This document shows positions 6,017 through 13,713 of a DNA stretch of 15,128 bases, in pieces. Below the pieces are notes generated by a model, which made no database searches, was not told the origin of the DNA, and was given only the letters and a program-made list of their open reading frames with translations. The stretch comes from Lachnoclostridium sp. UBA739. Its GTDB lineage: Bacteria > Bacillota_A > Clostridia > Lachnospirales > Lachnospiraceae. Where the stretch lies: contig DBKX01000163.1 in NCBI GenBank assembly GCA_002297865.1, positions 3,742 to 18,869 on the forward strand. Reading direction: 5' to 3'. Each line of letters starts with the position of its first letter. Positions within the stretch are counted from its first letter, which is position 1. Both the position numbers and the translations under genes were made by a program.

Positions 6017-7675
6017 TTACTGAACAGCCTGTACAGGTTCTAAAACCTTTTCCTCTACAACTGTATGATGATAACGAATTCTAGATGCCTGAGCAATATT
6101 TAGGCAGTGGTCTGATATACGTTCTAAATCCACCAATGTCTCAACAAAGATAAGTCCTTCCTGTGACTTGCAAATAGATTCATTCAAACGTCTAATATTA
6201 TCCGTTTTCATATCTTCTACTATATTATCAATACGATCTTCCAATTGATAAATCTGATCATATCGAATCTGTTCTGGACAATATAAATGCTCACACGCTT
6301 CTTGATAAATAATATAAATATTCTTTACCAGACTATCAAGCTGATTCTTAGCATCTTCTGATATGGTCAAATTATTTTCTATAATTCTATTAGCATAACC
6401 TAATAAATTTTCTGCATGGTCACCAATACGCTCTAAATCACTTATTACATGAAATAAATTACCAACATGTTTTGCTTCCTCATCCGTTGTTTCCATTGCA
6501 CTTGCACGTATTAAAGCATCTGTGATACCACGATTTAAGAAATCTATCGTTTCTTCTATATTACCAAACTCTTCTGTATCAAATGTCTTATCGGAAAAAT
6601 ACGTTTTTGTGGCATGGTCTAAATTAATTTTTACTAAATCCATCATACGTTTTACTTCAGAATCAATCTGCTCAACTAAAACTGGACTTGACTGATAACC
6701 AGCTTCGTTAATGAATTTGAGCTTACATTCTTCTTGCTCATCCTCACCACGAATAATGCACTGTGACAATTTTGCTAAGTGTGCTGCAAACGGCAATAAT
6801 ACTGCTACTGTTGTACAGTTAAATATTGTATTCGCATTGGCCAACTGTCTACTTGGGTCATGAGAAGTACTTGCAATCAAATCTAATATTGGAGTAAACT
6901 GTGCAAGTATCAAGAAGAGCAGCATACCAAAGCTTTCAAATAGAACAACGATTAGTGCCACTCGTTTTGCATCTTTTCTTCCGCCGATAGATGCAATCGC
7001 TGGTGCAACACTTGCACCAATGTTCATTCCCATCATTACAAAGAATGCATGTTCAAATCCGATAATCCCACTCATAGCCATAACCTGTAATACACCAACA
7101 GAAGCCGAAGCACTCTGAATAATTACAGTGAAAATAATACCTATTAAAACTGCTAACAAAGGATTGGATAATCCTGCAAGCACATCTCTAAACCATGGTA
7201 CATCTCGAAGTGGTTTCATCGCTTCACTCATCTTACCTAAACCGATGAACAATACGCCTAAGCTTGCAATAATCTGACCGAGGCAACGTACTTTCTTTTT
7301 CTTTGAAAACATCGTTAATGCTACGCCTGCAAAGGCGATAACTGGAGCAGCTTCTGTAATGTTAAAGGCAATGAGCTGGCCGGTCATAGTTGTACCAATT
7401 TTTGCACCCATTAAAATTCCAACTGAGCGTTCTAACTGCATAACTCCCGCATTTACAAAACCTACAACCATTACACACATTGCATTTGAGCTTTGGATTA
7501 AAGCAGTTAATCCAGCGCCAACTAGCATTGCTATAAACTGATTAGCTGTTAGTTTCTCCAAAATTTTCTTTAGATATGAGCCTGCCATTTGTTTTAAACC
7601 GTCTCCCATTAGGTTCATACCAAATATAAATAGAGCAAGACCGCCCATTAGGCCAAATACATTCGTTATTGTCAT
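6017..7675 (-). CDS. Na+/phosphate cotransporter (NptA/PF02690-type) with C-terminal PhoU-like domain
   Basis: The 552-residue protein is an inner-membrane sodium-phosphate symporter of the bacterial NptA/YjbB group. The membrane half (about 1-310) has the inverted-repeat signature of the family. The first half has GAGLTALIQSSNAM with QSS at 61-63 and GAKIGTT (90-96). The second half has FTVIIQSASAS (182-192) and GMNIGAS (216-222). Residues about 335-545 are helical and charged, with repeated DLERIGDHAEN and DLERISDHCLN motifs, which are PhoU hallmarks; such tails may gate transport or sense phosphate. The ATG at 7673-7675 is chosen because an in-frame TAA lies five codons upstream and the N-terminus GLMGGLALFIFGMNLMG matches the family start. 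It has no ribosome binding site at normal linear distance; see the hairpin entry at 7681-7704. PHO-box-like hexamers lie upstream and a strong terminator lies downstream, so it is a single-gene unit. Confidence 0.9.
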   Translation of the reverse strand: MTITNVFGLMGGLALFIFGMNLMGDGLKQMAGSYLKKILEKLTANQFIAMLVGAGLTALIQSSNAMCVMVVGFVNAGVMQLERSVGILMGAKIGTTMTGQLIAFNITEAAPVIAFAGVALTMFSKKKKVRCLGQIIASLGVLFIGLGKMSEAMKPLRDVPWFRDVLAGLSNPLLAVLIGIIFTVIIQSASASVGVLQVMAMSGIIGFEHAFFVMMGMNIGASVAPAIASIGGRKDAKRVALIVVLFESFGMLLFLILAQFTPILDLIASTSHDPSRQLANANTIFNCTTVAVLLPFAAHLAKLSQCIIRGEDEQEECKLKFINEAGYQSSPVLVEQIDSEVKRMMDLVKINLDHATKTYFSDKTFDTEEFGNIEETIDFLNRGITDALIRASAMETTDEEAKHVGNLFHVISDLERIGDHAENLLGYANRIIENNLTISEDAKNQLDSLVKNIYIIYQEACEHLYCPEQIRYDQIYQLEDRIDNIVEDMKTDNIRRLNESICKSQEGLIFVETLVDLERISDHCLNIAQASRIRYHHTVVEEKVLEPVQAVQ

Positions 7676-7713
7676 AATATTTTGTTCTTATATGTAAGAA
7701 CAAATGTCACCTC
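7676..7713 (-). promoter_or_regulatory. Shine-Dalgarno separated from the start codon by a perfect hairpin
   Basis: On the minus strand the only good ribosome binding site, GAGGTGA (7707-7713), lies 31 nt before the cotransporter ATG, far too distant in linear terms. The 24 nt at 7681-7704 form a perfect inverted repeat, TTTGTTCTTA / TAAGAACAAA, with a 4-nt loop. If folded, it leaves 7 nt between the site and the ATG, a normal spacing. Whether it folds in the cell is inference. The palindrome could instead be a protein operator. Confidence 0.6.
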
Positions 7714-7735
7714 ATTCCGTTTATATTGATCTCAT

Positions 7736-7787
7736 TGTAAAGAATAATTGTTAAATTCACCACACTGTTATGTAAAATCTATGTAAA
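7736..7787 (-). promoter_or_regulatory. PHO-box-like array of TTTACA/TTAACA hexamers
   Basis: Minus-strand hexamers TTTACA (7782-7787), TTTACA (7771-7776), TTAACA (7749-7754) and TTTACA (7736-7741) lie upstream of the phosphate transporter. The first two are 11 bp apart and the third is 22 bp further, so they share helical phase with one unit missing; the last is 13 bp on. This matches the TT(A/T/C)ACA direct repeats known for PhoP in Bacillus. A TATAAA at 7720-7725 could be the -10. Regulation by phosphate is inferred. Confidence 0.45.
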
Positions 7788-7813
7788 GAATTTGTGTCGT
7801 CCAAGTAATTTTC

Positions 7814-7853
7814 AAAAATAAAAAAAACTGCTCATCCAATCATGAATAAGCAG
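7814..7853 (-). terminator. Intrinsic terminator of mltG
   Basis: On the minus strand CTGCTTATTC (7844-7853) pairs with GATGAGCAG (7828-7836) through about nine pairs, one of them a G-T wobble, with a single unpaired T. A long T-run (7820-7827, then further T's) follows. It sits about 20 bp after the stop codon at 7873. Confidence 0.85.
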
Positions 7854-7872
7854 CTTCTGCAATTTTACTTGA

Positions 7873-9204
7873 TTATTTAATTTTTTCTATATTTTGTAGA
7901 TGTTCTTCATACGTTTCTGCATAGTAATACATGCCGTTTTTATCAGAACAAAAATAAAAATAGTTTGTTTCATTCGGATAAAGTGCAGCCTGTATTGCCT
8001 TTTTACCTGGATTGCAAATTGGCCCGCTTGGCAGTGCCTTACATTTGTTCGTATTATAATAAGCATTGTAACGATTCACATCACCGGTTATATAAGGCTT
8101 AATATATCGTTCTACATAATAGATTGTCGCATCACACTGAAGCTTCATCCCTACATCCAAGCGATTATGCAAAACAGATGATACATTGGGCTGCTCTTTC
8201 GCTAGTGAAACTTCTTTTTCAATGATAGAAGCTATTGTCAACACCTGATCCATTGTGTAACCAAGTTCTTTTGCACGTGCTTGTTGCTGCTTTGTATATT
8301 GATTTCCTGTATTTTTTAGTATTGTTGCTATTGCACTAGCTGGGCTGGTATTTTTGTAAAACTCATAGGTACTAGGGTATAAATAACCTTCTAAATAAAA
8401 GCATCTGGTAGATGACTTTTTCACCTCTTTTAAAAACCAGTATGAGGATGGCGATACGGAATTCACTGCTTGCAAAAATGCTCTTGTTGACTGGCATACT
8501 CCCTTATTCACCATTAGGTTTGCAATTTGCGCGGCTGAATAGCCCTCTGGGATTGTCACTTTCACAATATTTGACAAATCTTTTTCACTAACATAGCTTA
8601 CTGCTGAAGCCTTTGGAAGAGCACTAACTGCTGCATATGGATTATAGACAATAATTCCTCTAATATTAGGCGAATTGTAAAAACCATCACCAATTGCTTT
8701 TTTACCGCTAGAATTTGCATTGGAATAGAACTTGTAACCAGTTGTTTTTGTAAATACATATTTTAATGCATTTACATCTGTCATTAATGCATTACTACCT
8801 GATGAAAGATACGATTTTGCAGATAATTTCACCTTCTTGGCCTTGGCATTTTTACTTGCATAAGTATCAATATATTGTGAATTTTTGCGAACTACTATCT
8901 TTTTTCCATTTTTTCTATTCTTGATTGTTGCTTTTTGTGTGTTCCAATCGTAATCGTAAGAAATAGCTGGCATATAAGAACATACCTTTTTCAATGGAAC
9001 CATAACCTTTCCCGCTGAGTTCTTCTCAATTCTCTGGGTTCCCTTCACACCATTTAAATCGTAATATGTATAATGCCCCTTTGAATTGCTTATCAAAAGC
9101 CCATAACTTTTACCTGAGGCATGGACAGTATCTTGTTTTATTCCTGTCAAGCTGATAAATAGAATCGATAGTGTAATAAACCACTTATAAATGTTTTTTT
9201 TCAT
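7873..9204 (-). CDS. mltG: Endolytic murein transglycosylase MltG (YceG-like) with N-terminal stalk-type domain
   Basis: MltG cleaves nascent glycan strands at the outer face of the membrane and sets their length. The 443-residue product starts with a signal peptide or anchor (residues 1-29; possible cut after VHA). A region of about 30-150 follows with MVPLKKVCSYMPAISYDYDWN and repeated basic KNxKxxK patches, resembling the copper-amine-oxidase N-terminal-like 'stalk' domain common in Clostridia surface proteins. The MltG core (about 212-443) has VTIPEGYSAAQIANLM, EGYLYPSTYEF (272-282), the catalytic glutamate E329 in IASIIEKEV, LQCDATIYY and PSGPICNPGKKAIQAAL. I chose the ATG at 9202-9204, preceded by AAGGAG at 9212-9217. 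A longer in-frame TTG start 17 codons upstream has no support and would bury the signal peptide. It is transcribed alone, between two terminators. The N-terminal domain assignment is less sure than the core. Confidence 0.87.
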   Translation of the reverse strand: MKKNIYKWFITLSILFISLTGIKQDTVHASGKSYGLLISNSKGHYTYYDLNGVKGTQRIEKNSAGKVMVPLKKVCSYMPAISYDYDWNTQKATIKNRKNGKKIVVRKNSQYIDTYASKNAKAKKVKLSAKSYLSSGSNALMTDVNALKYVFTKTTGYKFYSNANSSGKKAIGDGFYNSPNIRGIIVYNPYAAVSALPKASAVSYVSEKDLSNIVKVTIPEGYSAAQIANLMVNKGVCQSTRAFLQAVNSVSPSSYWFLKEVKKSSTRCFYLEGYLYPSTYEFYKNTSPASAIATILKNTGNQYTKQQQARAKELGYTMDQVLTIASIIEKEVSLAKEQPNVSSVLHNRLDVGMKLQCDATIYYVERYIKPYITGDVNRYNAYYNTNKCKALPSGPICNPGKKAIQAALYPNETNYFYFCSDKNGMYYYAETYEEHLQNIEKIK

Positions 9205-9280
9205 ATTGAGTCTCCTTACATTTGATTCTCCTTCATGAAGTCGTATTTTCTTCAATGCATTTCACCACTTAATCTTTCGT

Positions 9281-9319
9281 AAAACTACCCCTTAATGTCC
9301 AATTTACGCAAAGGGGTAG
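9281..9319 (-). terminator. Intrinsic terminator ending the division/housekeeping operon
   Basis: Six bp after the rluD stop codon the minus strand has CTACCCCTT (9311-9319) pairing perfectly with AAGGGGTAG (9285-9293), with a 17-nt loop, followed by TTTT (9281-9284). The T-tract is short, so termination may be incomplete. Confidence 0.7.
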
Positions 9320-9324
9320 CAGAT

Positions 9325-10269
9325 TTAGCTTAATTTTCTTAGTAAGTCTGAAAAATAATCTGGCAAAGGTGCAGAGAATTCTACATACTCATTGGTAGTT
9401 GGATGAATGAATCCTAGTGTTTTTGCATGCAGTGTCTGCCCCTGCAGCTGATAATTAGAACGTTTTGGTCCATACACATCATCTCCAAGCAATGGATGCT
9501 GAATGCTTGCCATATGCACACGAATCTGATGTGTTCTACCTGTTTCCAAATGACATTTGATATAAGAGAAATTTTGCTTTAAATCCTGAATCACTTCATA
9601 ATGGGTTACAGCATTCTTTCCGTTTTTATAATTGATTGCCATCTTTTTACGTTCTACAGGATGTCTTCCGATAGGAGCATCGACTTTTCCTTCAGTCTCG
9701 GAGAAATGGTTGTAAACAATCGCATGGTATTCTCTCGTAATAGAATGCTCCTTGAGCTGGGCTGCAATACAATTATGAGCCTTATCATTTTTACAGATAA
9801 CGATAACACCTGTTGTATTCATATCAATACGATGAACGATACCTGGTCTCATAACTCCATTGATACCAGATAGCTCATCTTTGCAATGATAGAGAAGACC
9901 ATTGACAATGGTTCCAGAATAATGTCCAGCTGCTGGATGAACCACCATTCCTTTTCCTTTATTAATCACAATGATATCCGAATCTTCATACAGGATATCT
10001 AATGGAATATTTTCTGGCACAATGTCCAACTGTTCTGGCTCAGGAACTCTTACATGAATCTTATTTCCTGAAACGACTTTATAATTTGCCTTAACCGGCT
10101 TATCCTCAATGGTTACATTTCCATCTTTTATTAGTTTTTGTATATAGGAACGGGAACTACCCGTCATACAAATACTTAGATATTTGTCGATACGTTGATT
10201 TTCCTCGCCCTCCGTTACCTGGAACTCTAATATTTCCTGTTCTAATTTCTCTTTTTCATCATTTTGCAT
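9325..10269 (-). CDS. rluD: RluD-type 23S rRNA pseudouridine synthase
   Basis: The 314-residue enzyme isomerises uridines to pseudouridine in RNA, most likely in the 23S rRNA, as for RluA/RluD family members. An N-terminal S4 RNA-binding domain spans about 23-78 (QRIDKYLS...RSYIQKLIKDGNVTIEDKPVK). The catalytic domain (about 90-310) carries HRIDMNTTG with the catalytic Asp149, and ETGRTHQIRVHMA near residue 245, plus HPLLGDDVYG. The exact uridine position cannot be told from sequence. The start ATG overlaps the last 11 nt of lspA (ATGCAAAATGA) and the nearest purine-rich site is weak, which suggests translational coupling. This lspA-rluD pairing is a common Firmicute arrangement. It is the last gene before the terminator at 9281-9319. 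Confidence 0.9.
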   Translation of the reverse strand: MQNDEKEKLEQEILEFQVTEGEENQRIDKYLSICMTGSSRSYIQKLIKDGNVTIEDKPVKANYKVVSGNKIHVRVPEPEQLDIVPENIPLDILYEDSDIIVINKGKGMVVHPAAGHYSGTIVNGLLYHCKDELSGINGVMRPGIVHRIDMNTTGVIVICKNDKAHNCIAAQLKEHSITREYHAIVYNHFSETEGKVDAPIGRHPVERKKMAINYKNGKNAVTHYEVIQDLKQNFSYIKCHLETGRTHQIRVHMASIQHPLLGDDVYGPKRSNYQLQGQTLHAKTLGFIHPTTNEYVEFSAPLPDYFSDLLRKLS

Positions 10270-10741
10270 GAAAGTCTAATTCCTCTTCTTTATAATAAAA
10301 TAAAATCAGCCATATTAACAATATAAGAGAGATTGTTACATAACAATCTGCTACATTGAATATTGGAAAATTAATTAATTTAAAATATATAAAATCTATC
10401 ACAAAGTTATTCATGATACGGTCAACTAAGTTTCCAACTGCACCTGATGCAAGTAATATCATTGCAAACTGCAAAGGTCTCATTCTCTTTATAGCTGGAA
10501 CCTTATAAAAATAATAGATTACAACTCCCAGAATAATAATAGTAAAAATAACAAATACAATCGTTTTATTTTGAAACAATCCAAAAGCAATTCCCCTGTT
10601 TTCTAAGTACTGAAGTTCGAATACATTTTTCCAAATGACAATAGGATTGTTTCCTTTTAATGTTGTGGCTGCCCAATACTTTGTTAACTGGTCAAGTAGC
10701 ACAAGGATAATCACACAAAAAAAACCTTTTAAATATTTCAT
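10259..10741 (-). CDS. lspA: Lipoprotein signal peptidase II (LspA)
   Basis: The 160-residue membrane protein removes signal peptides from prolipoproteins after lipid modification. Four hydrophobic helices are visible (about 4-24, 59-79, 90-106 and 133-149). Catalytic aspartates of this aspartyl peptidase family are present in GAVGNLVDR (Asp108) and FNVADCYVT (Asp132). The conserved N-terminal LLDQLTKYW and ENRGIAFG are also present. The length is typical. The start follows AAGGAA with acceptable spacing, 24 bp after aroB. Its 3' end overlaps rluD by 11 nt. Confidence 0.94.
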   Translation of the reverse strand: MKYLKGFFCVIILVLLDQLTKYWAATTLKGNNPIVIWKNVFELQYLENRGIAFGLFQNKTIVFVIFTIIILGVVIYYFYKVPAIKRMRPLQFAMILLASGAVGNLVDRIMNNFVIDFIYFKLINFPIFNVADCYVTISLILLIWLILFYYKEEELDFHAK

Positions 10742-10765
10742 TTTACAATTCCTTATATGCCTTTC

Positions 10766-11854
10766 TTATTTCATCAGATAAGAGATTGCATCACGCATTT
10801 CTTCATCTGTTACAGTATTGTCGATATAACCTTTTCCAATACGCTCGAGTAAAATAAATTTAATGGAACCGGCCTCCATTTTCTTATCATTCTTTGTACC
10901 TTGGAGTATTTCCTCAATGTTATAGCCATGGATACGAGTTGGAAGATGAAGACTCTCTAATAATCCTTCAAATGCTCCCAAATCATCTTTCATAACTTGG
11001 CCTCGCTTGACACCGATATATAGTGCTGCTACCATACCAAGTGCAACACACTGTCCATGAAGAAGTGAAAAGTTACTATTTTTTTCAATAGAATGCCCTA
11101 TGGTATGTCCATAATTCAGTAATGCACGCTCACCTTTTTCCGTAACATCACGCTGGACGATATCTCGCTTAAACAGACAGGATCTGTATACAATCTCTTG
11201 TAACACATTCTGATTATGAGAATAGATACTGTCTAAATGATCTGTTAACCAGGAAATAAATTCTGCATCTTGTATCATACCGTATTTTACGATTTCTGCG
11301 AACCCATTATAGTAGTGTTCTTCTGTTAGTGTATTTAGGATAGAAATATTCATATACACAGCTACTGGCTGATGAAAGGCACCAACCATATTTTTGTAAC
11401 TCATAAAATCAACTCCCGTTTTACCGCCAACACTGCTGTCGACCATTGCCAACAAGGAAGTTGGCACCTGAATAAAACGGATTCCTCTAAGATAAGTTGC
11501 AGCAGTAAAGCCAGTCAGGTCCCCTACGACCCCACCTCCTAGAGCTACAAGCATATCATTTCGATCAAAATGATTTAAAATCAAATGTTCATATACAAGC
11601 TGTACCGTATCAATGGTTTTAGAACACTCTCCTGCTGGAAACACATATGAAGTTACAAAACTTGCTGCTTTACTTAACTGTTCTTTTACTTCCTCTAAAT
11701 ATAATTCTGCAACATTCGTATCTGAGACAATACAGATTTTACGTTTTTGTAAATCTAATTGCTGTAACATTTCATACAATCCTGAAAAATCTTTTTCGTA
11801 CACAATATCGTATATTTCCTTGCCTTTATCACTTACAGTTAGAACGTTTTTCAT
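10766..11854 (-). CDS. aroB: 3-dehydroquinate synthase
   Basis: AroB converts 3-deoxy-D-arabino-heptulosonate 7-phosphate to 3-dehydroquinate in the shikimate pathway in the cytosol, using NAD and a divalent metal. The 362-residue product is of normal length and has the NAD-binding GGGVVGDLTGF (106-116), PTSLLAMVDSSVGGKTGVD (131-149), and the metal ligands E187 (NGFAEIVKYG), H250 (LNYGHTIGH) and H266 (LLHGQ). The start ATG follows GGAGGAG. It lies 21 bp after divIVA and 24 bp before lspA, so a biosynthetic gene is embedded in a division/housekeeping operon. No other shikimate gene is in the window. Confidence 0.94.
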   Translation of the reverse strand: MKNVLTVSDKGKEIYDIVYEKDFSGLYEMLQQLDLQKRKICIVSDTNVAELYLEEVKEQLSKAASFVTSYVFPAGECSKTIDTVQLVYEHLILNHFDRNDMLVALGGGVVGDLTGFTAATYLRGIRFIQVPTSLLAMVDSSVGGKTGVDFMSYKNMVGAFHQPVAVYMNISILNTLTEEHYYNGFAEIVKYGMIQDAEFISWLTDHLDSIYSHNQNVLQEIVYRSCLFKRDIVQRDVTEKGERALLNYGHTIGHSIEKNSNFSLLHGQCVALGMVAALYIGVKRGQVMKDDLGAFEGLLESLHLPTRIHGYNIEEILQGTKNDKKMEAGSIKFILLERIGKGYIDNTVTDEEMRDAISYLMK

Positions 11855-11875
11855 TGTTCTCCTCCATTCTGATTG

Positions 11876-12823
11876 TTATTCGTCAGTGTCTGTGTTTATA
11901 AATTCAAATTCCTCATCATTTGCATCTGGCTCATTATTCTTCTTTATTTCATTTAAAAGCTTTTGAAGCATTTTGATTTCTAAATCAGTTTCATCATCAG
12001 CTGTATCTGATTCCGTCTTTATTTCCGATTCTGTTTTTGTATCTGTCTTTGCTTCTGTTTTAACTTCTGTCTCCATTTCAGAATGCTTTGGAGCTGACTT
12101 TTTCCCATTCTCAGATGGATCTTCTTTATTCACTGTTACTTCATTTTTTAATTCCGTTTTTGCTTCTTTTTCAATTTCAACAATTGAACTTGCCAATTCC
12201 TTCTCAATATCAAACACATCTGGTGTCTTTGGTGTGGTACTTTTCTTTTCTTCGTTCACAGGTTCTTTGATTGGCTTTTTCGTATCCAAAGTTTCTTTTA
12301 CCTCTAACTTCACATCCTTTGGCTCTTTACTCTGATTTTCCTCCTTTTCACATGCAGGCAAATCAAATTCTTTCTTCATGATGTCAAAAGTACTACTATT
12401 CACAAGCTCCATCTGTGAGTTTAAAATCTGTTTAAACTGCACTTTATATAATTCAAAGTTTTGTAACAGTTCTTGTGCTTTTGCTTCTATTTGATGAACT
12501 TCTTGTCTTGCTTCATACAGCATATGGTCAGCTTTCAGTCTTGCTTCATTTTCAATAGCTTCTGCATGCTTTTGCGCTGCAATTTTTGTTTCTTCTGAAG
12601 TTTTTTCTGCTAAGACCAAAGCTTTCTGCAGGGTTTTTTCTAAATTCTTATAATACTGCACACCCTCACTTAACGTTGTAACTTTTTCTTTTAACTCCTT
12701 GTTTTCCTTGTACATGATTTCATAATCATGATGTAACGCTTTCATAAAGGAATCCACATCATCCTTTTTGTAACCTCGTCCTGTCTTAAATATAATCCCT
12801 TGAATTTCAATTGGTGTAAGCAT
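11876..12823 (-). CDS. divIVA: DivIVA-domain protein with long charged C-terminal tail
   Basis: DivIVA proteins bind negatively curved membranes at septa and poles and recruit division or polar factors. The N-terminus MLTPIEIQGIIF (1-12) and TGRGYKKDDVDSFM (14-27) match the lipid-binding DivIVA domain. Residues about 30-150 form a long heptad-rich coiled coil (for example LEKTLQKALVLAEKTSEETK and ARLKADHMLYEARQEVHQIEAKA). The remaining half (about 155-315) is a low-complexity tail rich in Lys, Glu, Asp and Thr with short repeats of the type KTExKTD, likely disordered. At 315 residues it is much longer than the Bacillus protein (about 164), and the tail accounts for most of the extra length. 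AGGAGG lies 10 nt before the ATG, and ylmH ends 14 bp upstream. The operon order sepF-ylmH-divIVA supports the assignment. Confidence 0.88.
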   Translation of the reverse strand: MLTPIEIQGIIFKTGRGYKKDDVDSFMKALHHDYEIMYKENKELKEKVTTLSEGVQYYKNLEKTLQKALVLAEKTSEETKIAAQKHAEAIENEARLKADHMLYEARQEVHQIEAKAQELLQNFELYKVQFKQILNSQMELVNSSTFDIMKKEFDLPACEKEENQSKEPKDVKLEVKETLDTKKPIKEPVNEEKKSTTPKTPDVFDIEKELASSIVEIEKEAKTELKNEVTVNKEDPSENGKKSAPKHSEMETEVKTEAKTDTKTESEIKTESDTADDETDLEIKMLQKLLNEIKKNNEPDANDEEFEFINTDTDE

Positions 12824-12837
12824 CTTACCCTATCCTC

Positions 12838-13632
12838 CTATATATATTTTTGCAATAGCACATAGGTACGTCCTTTTTTTGTCTGCGACTGTATCTCCTG
12901 AAAACGAAACTTGCCATATCCCCTAACAGATACCATATCGCCTTCTTTCAATACATAACTATTAGAACAAACCAATTTACCATTAACATAAACTTTCTCT
13001 CCTGTGATTAAACTGCTTAAACTGCTTCTGGAACCTCCGAATGCAGCTGCGATAATTGCATCAAGCCGTATCGACGAAATTGACTTTCTAATTTCTTCGT
13101 ATTTTGGTTCATAATGAAAGTTTTGCCTTTCTGTTATGCAGCAATCAACTTGAGTATGTTTAATCTTTGCTAGATTATCTGCTATATATTCTCCAATCTC
13201 TTCCTTACAGAATACAAAGGCATTTGGAAAATCGACTAATATGTCTCCTATTTTAGATCGGTCAATTCCCAGATTTAAAATAGCCCCTAAATAATCTCTA
13301 TGTGTCAGCTTATCACTAAACTTTTCATTCTTTACTGTTATCTTGATAACGGACAAAGGAAATGGAAGCACTTCTTGTTCCTCTTCAGCTTCGAAAGAAT
13401 ATGCATAATAGGAATCTCTCCCTAAAAAACCATATATTTTGCGCTCTGCCAGTTCATATCCGCCAAATCCATGTATCGTCACAAACTTAAGCTGTTTTTC
13501 CATACTATAGAGAATACTTTGTTCATTCAGATTCAAAAAATCAGTATAAAAAGGAATTCCTCTCCGTTCAGCCACACATGCCAGCTCCATAAACCTATTC
13601 TTCAAAAGATTTTCTTCTTTTTCCTGCATCAT
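12838..13632 (-). CDS. ylmH: YlmH-type S4-domain RNA-binding protein
   Basis: The 264-residue cytosolic protein matches YlmH in length and in position in the sepF-ylmH-divIVA cluster. The central region has LTHRDYLGAILNLGIDRSKIGDI (109-131), a hallmark of the family. The C-terminal S4 domain (about 188-245) shows SIRLDAIIAAAFGGSRSSLSSLITGEKVYVNGK and a final KEGDMVSVRGYGKF. In Bacillus YlmH acts on stalled large ribosomal subunits in ribosome-associated quality control; a role in division was earlier inferred from its genomic context. The start ATG follows GAGAGG at 9-nt spacing; a second ATG directly after it is an equally acceptable start. An 81-bp gap with a stem-loop separates it from sepF. 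Confidence 0.88.
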   Translation of the reverse strand: MMQEKEENLLKNRFMELACVAERRGIPFYTDFLNLNEQSILYSMEKQLKFVTIHGFGGYELAERKIYGFLGRDSYYAYSFEAEEEQEVLPFPLSVIKITVKNEKFSDKLTHRDYLGAILNLGIDRSKIGDILVDFPNAFVFCKEEIGEYIADNLAKIKHTQVDCCITERQNFHYEPKYEEIRKSISSIRLDAIIAAAFGGSRSSLSSLITGEKVYVNGKLVCSNSYVLKEGDMVSVRGYGKFRFQEIQSQTKKGRTYVLLQKYI

Positions 13633-13671
13633 ACATTTTTGCCTCTCAGTACCCTATGCTTTAAATACAAT

Positions 13672-13702
13672 AATGAGAAACCTGATATACAAGTTTCTCA
13701 TT
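13672..13702 (-). other. Stem-loop between sepF and ylmH
   Basis: AATGAGAAAC (13672-13681) and GTTTCTCATT (13693-13702) form a perfect 10-bp stem with an 11-nt loop, 12 bp after the sepF stop codon. On the minus strand it is followed by ATTGTATTT, a poor T-tract, so it may be a weak terminator/attenuator or an mRNA processing or stability element. Confidence 0.6.
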
Positions 13703-13713
13703 GAACATAACAT

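Noticed and set aside
9205..9255. Longer mltG start at a TTG 17 codons upstream
   Set aside because: The ATG at 9204 has a strong AAGGAG site and starts a proper signal peptide. The extension is charged and lacks its own ribosome site.
11973..12335. Ser/Val/Phe-rich plus-strand open frame of 120 codons opposite the divIVA tail
   Set aside because: The repetitive Ser-Val-Phe composition is the complement of the Lys/Glu/Thr-rich DivIVA tail. No independent evidence supports it.
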